Source: an uncultured Prevotellaceae bacterium (GTDB lineage: Bacteria; Bacteroidota; Bacteroidia; Bacteroidales; Bacteroidaceae). Taken from it: a stretch of 64,000 nt of DNA. Below, piece after piece: positions 31,998 to 39,780 of this stretch. The position numbers and the translations under genes were made by a program. Below the pieces are notes generated by a model that was given only the letters and a program-made list of their open reading frames with translations, was not told the DNA's origin and made no database searches. Position 1 is the first letter of the stretch. Each line of letters starts with the position of its first letter. The DNA is taken from assembly GCA_902768785.1 (NCBI GenBank), contig CACXMM010000011.1, positions 1-64,000 of the forward strand, read 5' to 3'.

Positions 31998-34086
31998 CGC
32001 CCTCATCCTGATGATGGGACTAAAAGCAGGAGCATGTGGTGATTACGGCTCTACACACAACTACTACATGTTCAAGATGTTCCCCGACCGGAAATCGGTA
32101 TGGGAGGATGAACGCCTGACACAGTTCTGGAAAGACTATGCTGGTAAGGATGTGTACAACTACGAATGGCAGCACGACGACATTCTCGAAGCCGCCAAGA
32201 AGAAAAACGACACCGAGATGATCGCCTACATGGAGCTGCTCGACCAATACTTAGCGAACAGCGGTGAGATCAGCTACGGATGGGACTATCCAACCGAGGA
32301 GGAGCTGAACAGACAAGGTGATACGATGAAGGCAATCCTGCAAAAAGCAAAAGCTTATAACGGCAACCGCCTCCGTCAGCAGTATTGTCTGTTGGTGATG
32401 CGTGCCAACATGCAGTTGGAGAAGCATGCCGACAACAAAGCCTACTGGGAGAACACCGCCTCCAAGCTTAGTGACAGTGCTTACCGTGAAATCATGAAGA
32501 ACATCTACGCCGGTGCCCTGCTTCGTATGGGAAAGCGCAGTGAAGCCTGGGATATCTACGCCGAACAAGGTGATTATGTAAGTCTGCGGTGGAGTGCCTT
32601 CAAATACCGTAACCTGGCAGGTATCAAAGCAATCTTTGCCGACCATCCCAATTCTCCCGTCATCAACTACCTGGTACAGGACTTCGTGAACAGTGCCCAG
32701 GAGACACTCGATCAACAGAGGTTCGTCAGTGATGGCGATCTTTCCGAGAAGGAGTGGATCGAAGACGAGATCAACCGTGTGGGTGCCAATCCCGTCTATA
32801 CAGAAGAGGTGCGCCAGTTCATTACCTTTGCCGACGAGGTGGTCAAGGGTAAGAAATCCCAATACCCCTGTATGTGGAAAACTGCCACGGGCATGCTTCA
32901 CTATCTGTTAGGAGAATACAACGCTGCCCTGTCGGATCTTGATCAGGCCATGAAACTTGACGGTACCCAGCGTATGAAGGACAACACCCGCTGCATTCGT
33001 CTGCTTGCCTCTACAGGTAAGCCAGAGTTCGGCAAGAAATACAGCAACTACGTGACCAAAGAGCTGCAGTGGTTAGAGGGGAACCTCAATAAAGACGACT
33101 ATTACTGGAATGCATGGGATCGTATCGTGCACTTAGGATTGTCTGATGCCTACAAAAAATCAGGGAACACCAATCTGTCGATCGCCCTCTTGGGCATGGA
33201 GGTGGGCAAAAAGCCATCTGACGAGTCATCTGATGACAGCGATGACTCATGGAATCCGAACTATATGGGTGAGTATTACTACAACGCCATTGACAGTGTC
33301 ACCGCCGTGCAGCTTCTTGACTACTACCAATATCTCACCAGCAGTCCGAAGGATGAACTGGAAAAGTACGTCCTCAGCAAGGTGACACATGACACCGATT
33401 ACTTCAACGACCTTATCGGTACCAAGTACATTGCTGAGGGCAACTTCGCAGAAGCAGTAAAATACCTCGAGAAAGTGCCTCTGAAGTTCCTTGAAGGACA
33501 GAACATCAGCTGGTATATGGGGAACCGTGACTATACCCGTGAGCCCTGGTTCGGCGATCGTGAGAACAACGGTTTCGAGAGTGGCGAGGATGGTCCTGCC
33601 AAGGCCAAGATCACCGTCAACAAGAAACTCGCCTTCTGCAAGGAGATGATACAGTTGCAGTCACGCCACCTGCTGGCAGGAGATGCCGCCGTACGCAAAC
33701 AGCTGGCCTACGACATGGCCATACGTTTCTTCCAGGCCTCCTTCAAGGGTGACTGCTGGTTCCTGACCCACTATGGATGGAGCAGCGGTGATGAGCAGAA
33801 AAAGAATGAGAAGGATTTCGTTCAGGCCGCCGTTACCTACCTGACGGAGTGCAAGACCGCCAACGACTTCTCCCTGAAGGAGAAGAGTCTCTACGCCCTT
33901 GCCTACATTCCATTAGATGAATGGCAGGAATATAGTTGGGAGGTCGGTGAGTATGTCACCAAGAAAGACTCCCGGCAGTATGCTGCTCTGAAGGAACTGA
34001 ACAACTTCAAGAAACAGAACCTCTCACAAGTGAGTGAGTATATCAGTAAGTGTGATGTGCTGATTCAGTTCAATAAACAAGACTGA
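31975..34086 (+). CDS. Large exported protein with helical (TPR-like) repeats, function unknown
   Basis: A 703-residue protein with a signal peptide (ending GLKAGACGDY). The C residue followed by GDYGSTHNYYMF opens the mature protein; it could be a lipoprotein. The rest is mostly helical, with TPR-like helix pairs such as LRMGKRSEAWDIYAEQGDY, LLGEYNAALSDLDQAMKLDGTQ and YIAEGNFAEAVKYLEKVPLKFLEGQ, and an acidic low-complexity patch DESSDDSDDS near residue 422. It starts inside the upstream lipoprotein gene. It ends at a heptamer repeat array between convergent genes. I do not recognise a named family. Confidence 0.6.
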   Translation: MRKFLMISALILMMGLKAGACGDYGSTHNYYMFKMFPDRKSVWEDERLTQFWKDYAGKDVYNYEWQHDDILEAAKKKNDTEMIAYMELLDQYLANSGEISYGWDYPTEEELNRQGDTMKAILQKAKAYNGNRLRQQYCLLVMRANMQLEKHADNKAYWENTASKLSDSAYREIMKNIYAGALLRMGKRSEAWDIYAEQGDYVSLRWSAFKYRNLAGIKAIFADHPNSPVINYLVQDFVNSAQETLDQQRFVSDGDLSEKEWIEDEINRVGANPVYTEEVRQFITFADEVVKGKKSQYPCMWKTATGMLHYLLGEYNAALSDLDQAMKLDGTQRMKDNTRCIRLLASTGKPEFGKKYSNYVTKELQWLEGNLNKDDYYWNAWDRIVHLGLSDAYKKSGNTNLSIALLGMEVGKKPSDESSDDSDDSWNPNYMGEYYYNAIDSVTAVQLLDYYQYLTSSPKDELEKYVLSKVTHDTDYFNDLIGTKYIAEGNFAEAVKYLEKVPLKFLEGQNISWYMGNRDYTREPWFGDRENNGFESGEDGPAKAKITVNKKLAFCKEMIQLQSRHLLAGDAAVRKQLAYDMAIRFFQASFKGDCWFLTHYGWSSGDEQKKNEKDFVQAAVTYLTECKTANDFSLKEKSLYALAYIPLDEWQEYSWEVGEYVTKKDSRQYAALKELNNFKKQNLSQVSEYISKCDVLIQFNKQD

Positions 34087-34090
34087 GAAA

Positions 34091-34262
34091 GATGAAGGAT
34101 GAGAGATGAAGGATGAGAGATGAAAGATGAGAGATGAAAGATGAGAGATGAAGGATGAGAGAGGGAACCCCAAGGCCAAGTCCTTAGTGGTAATCACATC
34201 TTTCATCCTTCGTCTTTCATCCTTCATCCTTCATCTTTCATCCTTCATCCTTCATCTCTCAT
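34091..34262. repeat. Heptanucleotide inverted array between convergent genes
   Basis: The left arm is ten tandem heptamers of the form GATGARR (34091-34160). The right arm is nine of the complement, CYTTCAT with one variant each of CCTTCGT and CTCTCAT (34200-34262). About 39 bases separate the arms. The right arm runs through the trxB stop codon (complement of 34259-34261). The arms could form a hairpin of more than 60 bp in RNA from either strand. Confidence 0.85.
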
Positions 34263-35188
34263 CTTAGCAAGTACCTCTCTGCCTCCAGCGCAGCCTTGCA
34301 GCCTGTACCTGCGGCTACGATAGCCTGGCGATAGACGGGATCACAGACATCACCAGCGGCGAAGACACCTGGAACCTTCGTGGCCTGAGTATTACCGATG
34401 GTCTTGATATAACCGATCTCATCCGTATCCAGCCACTCTTTGAACACCTCACTGTTCGGTTTGTGTCCGATGGCCAGGAAGAAACCGTCAATGGGAATGT
34501 CGTAATGACTCTCGTCTGGTTCACCCTTGCGCTTCACCAGATGAACACCTTCCACCCCGTTCTCTCCATAGAGTCCAATGGCATTGTGCTCAAAGAGGAT
34601 CTCGATGTTCTCCGCATTCTTCACACGGTCCTGCATCACCTGCGAGGCACGGAGGAACGGCTTGCGTACAATCAGATACACCTTCTTGCACAAGCCAGAC
34701 AAGTAAAGAGCATCCTCACAGGCTGTGTCTCCACCGCCAACTACTGCTGTTACCTTCTTCCGATAGAAGAAGCCGTCGCAGGTAGCACAAGCTGAGACAC
34801 CTTGCCCCCTGTATTTCTCCTCATCAGCCAAACCTAAGTACTTGGCGGAGGCACCCGTGGCGATGATCACCGTGTCGGCCTCAATTTCCTTTTCGTCATC
34901 AATGGTCAGCACATAAGGAGCCTTACTGAAGTCGGCCTTCGTCACGATACCGTCGCGAAGGTCAGCACCGAACCGTTCTGCCTGCTCACGGATATCCATC
35001 ATCATCTGATTACCGTCAACCCCCTGCGGATAGCCGGGGAAATTCTCCACCTCAGTGGTTTGCGTGAGCTGTCCGCCCATCTGCAGACCCGCATATAACA
35101 CCGGTTTCAAGTTGGCCCTGCTGGCATAGATGGCTGCCGTATAGCCTGCAGGGCCACTACCTATAATCAATACTTTTACGTGTTCCAT
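34259..35188 (-). CDS. trxB: Thioredoxin reductase
   Basis: A 309-residue low-molecular-weight thioredoxin reductase. It has the FAD-binding GSGPAGYTAAIYASRA near the N-terminus, the redox CATCDGF motif (CxxC) near residue 135, the NADPH-binding VVGGGDTACEDALYL and the C-terminal FAD segment GVFAAGDVCD. It reduces thioredoxin with NADPH. The start codon overlaps the stop codon of the glutathione peroxidase-like gene by one base (TAATG), so the two proteins form an antioxidant operon. The final codons are part of the heptamer array downstream. Confidence 0.97.
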   Translation of the reverse strand: MEHVKVLIIGSGPAGYTAAIYASRANLKPVLYAGLQMGGQLTQTTEVENFPGYPQGVDGNQMMMDIREQAERFGADLRDGIVTKADFSKAPYVLTIDDEKEIEADTVIIATGASAKYLGLADEEKYRGQGVSACATCDGFFYRKKVTAVVGGGDTACEDALYLSGLCKKVYLIVRKPFLRASQVMQDRVKNAENIEILFEHNAIGLYGENGVEGVHLVKRKGEPDESHYDIPIDGFFLAIGHKPNSEVFKEWLDTDEIGYIKTIGNTQATKVPGVFAAGDVCDPVYRQAIVAAGTGCKAALEAERYLLR

Positions 35189-35739
35189 TATTTAAGGAGT
35201 TCTTCAATCTGCTTTTCGATGTTCTCCGTCTTCTCCGTGGGTTCGAAACGGGCCACCACCTGTCCTTTCTTATTGATCAGGAACTTGGTGAAGTTCCATT
35301 TGATGTCGGGTTTCTTCTGATAGTCGGGATCGGCTTTCGTCAGCATATCGTCAAGGATATGGGCGATGGGATGCTCCATGTCCCAGCCGGCGAAGCCCTT
35401 CTGCTCCTGCAAGAACTTGAACAGCGGATCAGCATCCTCCCCATTCACCTTCACCTTCTTGAAGCGGGGGAACTCCGTGCCGAAGTTCAGCTTACAGAAC
35501 TCATGGATGCTCTCATCGGTGCCGGGAGCCTGTTGTCCGAACTGATTGCAGGGGAAGTCGAGGATTTCGAATCCCTGACTATGATATTTCTCATACAGTT
35601 TCTCCAACTCGTCATACTGCGGTGTGAAACCACACTTTGTAGCAGTGTTTACGATCAGCAACACTTCGTTGGCATACTCTTTCAGTGAAACGTCCTTTCC
35701 TTTTCTGTCCTTGACAGAGAAATCATAAACTGTCTTCAT
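35188..35739 (-). CDS. Glutathione peroxidase family protein (thiol peroxidase)
   Basis: A 183-residue member of the glutathione peroxidase family. The catalytic cysteine is in NTATKCGFTPQYDELEKLY, the conserved Gln/Asn region is FPCNQFGQQAPG, and the Trp/Asn pair is in IKWNFTKFLI. Cysteine replaces selenocysteine, as usual in bacteria, and such enzymes are normally reduced by thioredoxin, in keeping with the co-transcribed trxB. The start at 35739 is chosen because the promoter -7 box (35775-35782) leaves no room for the longer frame beginning at 35772. Confidence 0.93.
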   Translation of the reverse strand: MKTVYDFSVKDRKGKDVSLKEYANEVLLIVNTATKCGFTPQYDELEKLYEKYHSQGFEILDFPCNQFGQQAPGTDESIHEFCKLNFGTEFPRFKKVKVNGEDADPLFKFLQEQKGFAGWDMEHPIAHILDDMLTKADPDYQKKPDIKWNFTKFLINKKGQVVARFEPTEKTENIEKQIEELLK

Positions 35740-35774
35740 TTTCTTTAGGTGATTTATTTGTATAGTACTCACTG

Positions 35775-35782
35775 CAAAGATA
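35775..35782 (-). promoter_or_regulatory. -7 box for the peroxidase-trxB operon
   Basis: TATCTTTG on the minus strand, 35 bases upstream of the chosen start. No TTTG is visible at the usual -33 position, as might occur if a redox regulator assists. Confidence 0.55.
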
Positions 35783-35867
35783 ATGATAATTCTTGGATTT
35801 ACTCACTCTCCGCTCTATATTTTTTTATTTTTAACCAGCATCCTATAGAACTTTAACTAAAAAGTAT

Positions 35868-35875
35868 TATCTTTG
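35868..35875 (+). promoter_or_regulatory. -7 box for the small lipoprotein gene
   Basis: TATCTTTG at 35868-35875, 22 bases before the ATG at 35898. It is divergent from the peroxidase promoter, 85 bases away. Confidence 0.55.
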
Positions 35876-35897
35876 CAAAAAATAAAGAAAAATGGTC

Positions 35898-36383
35898 ATG
35901 AAACGTATTACATCATTACTCACAATGGCACTGGTTGCCATGTTGTCGTTCACCTTTGTATCCTGCGATCAAGATGATGACGATATTGCCTGGAACTTGC
36001 AAGGAATCTGGGAAGGAGAAGTCAGAGGTCATTATTACGACCGCTATGGTCATGGCACCACGTATAACTATGCCCGCATCGAATTCTATCAGAATCCCAA
36101 CTCTTATGCCAGTGGCGAGGGACGTGAGATTGACTTCAGTGATCGCAGCTACTACACCGAGGTGGTGCATTTCTATTTTACCGTGGAACGCGGCACCATC
36201 TACATCAGCTACGACGACGGCACCGATGTGGCTATCACCAACTACCACCTCTTCTCTGACGAGTTCTCCGGCGAGTTCCGCGACTACCACAACGGGCGCA
36301 CCCTGGCTTATTTCAACTTCGCTCGTGTCAATTCCTGGCGCAACAACTGGAGCGGCTATTATGACCGTTACGACTGGTGGTAA
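35898..36383 (+). CDS. Small lipoprotein, function unknown
   Basis: A 161-residue lipoprotein with lipobox cysteine at residue 24 (FTFVSCDQ) followed by an acidic linker DQDDDD. The mature domain starts NLQGIWEGEVRGHYYDRYG, resembling the G-x-W opening of small lipocalin-like or SH3-like beta-barrel domains, and is rich in Tyr and Trp. Its function is not recognised. An in-frame ATG two codons upstream (35892) is an alternative start. The last 16 bases overlap the convergent symporter gene, with both coding strands used. Confidence 0.62.
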   Translation: MKRITSLLTMALVAMLSFTFVSCDQDDDDIAWNLQGIWEGEVRGHYYDRYGHGTTYNYARIEFYQNPNSYASGEGREIDFSDRSYYTEVVHFYFTVERGTIYISYDDGTDVAITNYHLFSDEFSGEFRDYHNGRTLAYFNFARVNSWRNNWSGYYDRYDWW

Positions 36384-37846
36384 TCCTCTTGGGTGCTGAT
36401 CATCCACAGTCCGCAGAACGTCAGCAGACCGTTGATCATCAGTAGCTCATAACCGAACTGATAACCTGTGGCATGTGCCACAGAAACATTCAGCAGATAG
36501 CATATTAGTGGCGAGGCCACTGCGATATAGGGAACGGCTTTGTCGTTCCCTATCTTTCTTTTGGTGAGCAGTCCGAAGGCGAAGAGTCCTAACAGCGGAC
36601 CGTAGGTATAGGAGCACAGGATATAGATAAAGTCGATGATGCTCGTACTGTTCACGGCATCCACCATCAGGATGATGAGCATAAACACCACAGCCATCCC
36701 CACATGCACCCGCTTTCTCAGCTGTTCATCCCCTGCCCTTTCCTTGATATCCACACAATAAGAGGTAGTCATGGCCGTCAGCGCACTGTCGGCACTGGAG
36801 AACGACGAGGCCACGATACCGATGGTGAACAGCACCACCACCGTCTCTCCCAACCGTCCTGTAGCCGCGAACATCGGCAGCAAGTCATCGGCATTCTGCG
36901 GCAATGCCGCTCCTTCCTTCTGTGCCAGAATCACCAGTAGTACGCCCAATGCCATGAACAGCAGGTTGGCAGGCACGAAGGCGAAGCCATAAGAGCACAT
37001 ATCCTTCTGTGCCTCACGCAACGACTTACACGTCAGGTTCTTCTGCATCATGTCCTGATCGAGTCCCGTCATCACAATCACGATGAACACACCACTCAGG
37101 AACTGCTTCCAGAAGTTCTGCTTCGACACCCAGTCATCCATCACGAACATCCTGCTATGCTCGTTTCCTGCGATGGCCTTCACCGCCTCTCCCATATTCA
37201 TGTCCAAGGCTCCCATCACCTGACAGGTAATCAGGATCAGTGCCGTGAACATACAGGTGGTCTGGAACGTATCCGTCCACACCAAGGTCTTGATTCCTCC
37301 CCGTCGTGTATAGAGCCAGATGAGGACGGTCATCACCAGTACCGTCAGCACGAAACTGCCCGTCTGGGAGAATCCACTATCCCCTTCATCAGCACCGATG
37401 CCGCACATCGGCATCACCACAAAGCGATGAAGCAGGATACATACGACATAAAAACGCACCGCTGCCCCAGTCATCTTTGACAACAGGAAAAAGCTTGCAC
37501 CCGTTTTGTACGACCGCTGTCCTAACCGTCGCTGAAGATACGAATAGATGGTGGTCATGTTCCAACGGTAATACACTGGCAGCAAGATGAAGGCCACTGC
37601 CATATAACCTAAGATAAAGCCCAGACATGTCTGGATATAGGTCATATCCATCTTCAGCACCATACCTGGCACACTGATAAACGTCACGCCCGAGATACTG
37701 GCCCCCACCATACCGAAAGCCACCATATACCAGGGTGACTGTCGGTTGCCGCGGTAGAACGTATTGTTGTCAGCCTTCCTTGCCGTCCACCGGCTCAGCA
37801 GCATCAGCACGGCAAAATAGGCTACTACAGTAATGATAATGATCAT
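36368..37846 (-). CDS. Sodium:solute symporter (SSS family)
   Basis: A 492-residue membrane protein with about thirteen hydrophobic helices. The conserved N-terminal region (RWTARKADNNTFYRGNRQSPWYMVAFGMVGASISGVTFI) is typical of sodium:solute symporters, where GMxGAxxSGVTF forms part of the sodium site. SSFSSADSALTAM near residue 355 is the usual second sodium-site segment. The substrate is unknown; Bacteroidetes paralogues transport sialic acid, sugars or amino acids. The 3' end overlaps that of the convergent lipoprotein gene by 16 bases. Confidence 0.9.
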   Translation of the reverse strand: MIIIITVVAYFAVLMLLSRWTARKADNNTFYRGNRQSPWYMVAFGMVGASISGVTFISVPGMVLKMDMTYIQTCLGFILGYMAVAFILLPVYYRWNMTTIYSYLQRRLGQRSYKTGASFFLLSKMTGAAVRFYVVCILLHRFVVMPMCGIGADEGDSGFSQTGSFVLTVLVMTVLIWLYTRRGGIKTLVWTDTFQTTCMFTALILITCQVMGALDMNMGEAVKAIAGNEHSRMFVMDDWVSKQNFWKQFLSGVFIVIVMTGLDQDMMQKNLTCKSLREAQKDMCSYGFAFVPANLLFMALGVLLVILAQKEGAALPQNADDLLPMFAATGRLGETVVVLFTIGIVASSFSSADSALTAMTTSYCVDIKERAGDEQLRKRVHVGMAVVFMLIILMVDAVNSTSIIDFIYILCSYTYGPLLGLFAFGLLTKRKIGNDKAVPYIAVASPLICYLLNVSVAHATGYQFGYELLMINGLLTFCGLWMISTQEDYHQS

Positions 37847-38017
37847 GACTCTCCCTAAAAAAACACAACATTCTCTCCCCCTCCTTCATTTTCGGGTGTA
37901 AAAGTACAAAAAAACAAGGACTCTACCAAAACATGTATCCGATATCTGTCATTTGGAAGCAAGAAGCAAGGGACATGATATTGCTCCTTGCCTCTGAACG
38001 AAAAAAACACGATTATA

Positions 38018-38049
38018 TTTGTTTGTTAGCTACATTTTTATTATATTTG
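38018..38049 (+). promoter_or_regulatory. Promoter of the secreted repeat protein gene
   Basis: TTTG at 38018-38021, 20 bases, TATATTTG at 38042-38049, 43 bases before the ATG at 38093. Confidence 0.65.
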
Positions 38050-38092
38050 CGGCATCAATATGAATTAGCAAACCATCTATTATCAACAGCTT

Positions 38093-39604
38093 ATGAAAAA
38101 ATATGTACAAAAACTAACAGTGACGCTCCTGCTCACCCTCGTAGGTGGAATGAATGCATGGGCACAAGGGAATCGAAGTTATACTTTAGTATATAAAAAT
38201 GTAGAGTATCCTCTTGATTACAATTCTTCTAAGCAGCGTTGGGAGAAGACTGGCCTCTCGATGAAAAAGTTCGACGAATTCTGGTTATTGGATGAGGAAA
38301 GGAATATGTTAGTAGGAAAAGATTTTTCTGGATCTGAAGATACGGACAATTTCTTGACAAAAGAAACAAACCAAAGCAAAGCCGTAGCGAATTTGGGGTC
38401 TAATTTCGTCATAGGTGCTACAGGCGACAACCTCACCATCGCTTTTGCCCCCAGCACACTCACAGTAGAAGGATTGCCTACCACGAAATACACACTGTCG
38501 AAAGGCGGTGAGTTCATCAGGGTTAACAACAGAAATTATTACCTTGATGTCACCGTGGATCAGGAAACGGCGACATCGTCCAATGGCTACCAGTTCACGA
38601 TTATTGATGAGTCAGGTATCACCTATGGCATCGGCACCGATGGATCATCCGAGGTTACGAATGAGAATAATATTTTCTCATTAAGTTGTTCTGAATATGC
38701 AACAGTTACCCCCCTTACCATCAGGAAGGCGGGAAAATACACTTTTTCAATCAATCTTGGTAATCCAAGGAGTCCGTCTTTGAAGGTTGAAAAAGTCACT
38801 GAATTCTACTTTTGTGAACCTGGTGTGGATGAGATACCTAACAAATATACTATATTCACGAACAACCAAGACGGCACCTATTCTTATTCTAAGAGAATCA
38901 CCAGGGCGATGGTTAGTAAAAATTATTTCAGATTCTGTTTTTCTGACTCTGATACCGGCGGCAACTATTATGGTGTACCAGAAGATAAGGTTGAAATTAG
39001 TGAAACGAACCACGAAAACATTCCGCTGAGCATAGGCGGCTATGTGCTTCAAATCCCCGTATTCAAAGCGGGTAACTATAACTTCGTGATTGACAACAGG
39101 AGCAATACTCCTTTACTGAATGTGGACATAGACCTCTTTGCGTACTACTTATATGTGCCTGATGAAAATGGTTCTCCCTATTATGATGGTTTCACAGACA
39201 ACAAAGACGGCACCTATTCACTTCATTTGGCTGTCACAAGCACAATGGTGAGCGGCGGTCCCTTCACCTTCCTCCTTTCAGACTATGAAGATAATGTCTA
39301 TGGTGCAACACAAATGTACCAAATTGATGAAGCTGTCATCTATGGCTCTATTATGCCGACGGGAGCTTGGAGCAATCATATGTTTGAAATCCTAAATCCA
39401 GGCAACTACACCTTTGTGATTATTGACCAGAACGGTGGGGACCCCATGCTGAAAGTGGAAAAAGAAGGGGGCATAGCCGCCAGTGTTCAGGGAATCCCCA
39501 CATTCCAGGACAATCACATCATATATAACCTGAACGGCCAGCGTGTAAAGCAGACTCATAAAGGCATCTATGTGGTGAACGGCAAGAAGATCGTCGTGAA
39601 ATAA
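38093..39604 (+). CDS. Secreted beta-domain repeat protein with C-terminal sorting tail
   Basis: A 503-residue exported protein with a signal peptide (ending NAWAQG). The body contains repeated domains of about 100-120 residues ending in similar strands: KYTFSINLGNPRSPSLKVEK, NYNFVIDNRSNTPLLNVDI and NYTFVIIDQNGGDPMLKVEK, with intervening NKDGTYSLHL/NQDGTYSYSK strands. These resemble the starch-binding-like domains of SusE/SusF outer membrane proteins. The C-terminal 25 residues, YNLNGQRVK...GIYVVNGKKIVVK, match the conserved tail of type IX secretion substrates and also occur at the ends of the genes at 39781 and 48365. A surface-exposed binding role is likely; the ligand is unknown. Confidence 0.65.
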   Translation: MKKYVQKLTVTLLLTLVGGMNAWAQGNRSYTLVYKNVEYPLDYNSSKQRWEKTGLSMKKFDEFWLLDEERNMLVGKDFSGSEDTDNFLTKETNQSKAVANLGSNFVIGATGDNLTIAFAPSTLTVEGLPTTKYTLSKGGEFIRVNNRNYYLDVTVDQETATSSNGYQFTIIDESGITYGIGTDGSSEVTNENNIFSLSCSEYATVTPLTIRKAGKYTFSINLGNPRSPSLKVEKVTEFYFCEPGVDEIPNKYTIFTNNQDGTYSYSKRITRAMVSKNYFRFCFSDSDTGGNYYGVPEDKVEISETNHENIPLSIGGYVLQIPVFKAGNYNFVIDNRSNTPLLNVDIDLFAYYLYVPDENGSPYYDGFTDNKDGTYSLHLAVTSTMVSGGPFTFLLSDYEDNVYGATQMYQIDEAVIYGSIMPTGAWSNHMFEILNPGNYTFVIIDQNGGDPMLKVEKEGGIAASVQGIPTFQDNHIIYNLNGQRVKQTHKGIYVVNGKKIVVK

Positions 39605-39649
39605 ACGGTCTTCATGTCTTAGGTCCGCCTACGACAACTTTTCAACTGT

Positions 39650-39745
39650 ATTTGTGCAAGGGCGTTGCACACTTTGTGCAGAGCCTTTGCACAAAGTGTG
39701 CAGAACTACTGCACAAGTTGTGCAACGCCCTTGCACAAGTTATGC
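39650..39745. repeat. Second array of the 22-base palindromic unit
   Basis: Four to five degenerate units with a 21-22 base period, containing TTGCACACTTTGTGCA (about 39665-39680), TTTGCACAAAGTGTGCA (39686-39702) and TGCACAAGTTGTGCA (about 39709-39723), then a partial TTGCACAAGTTATGC. It lies in the 176-base gap between convergent genes and shares its core with the array at 15744-15831. Confidence 0.8.
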
Positions 39746-39780
39746 CTACTATTTCAACTGACTTTTCCTGACTATACTTA

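Noticed and set aside
37933-38196. Open frame upstream of and into the secreted protein gene at 38093
   Set aside because: It overlaps a promoter and the signal-peptide coding region in another frame, and its sequence has no domain features.
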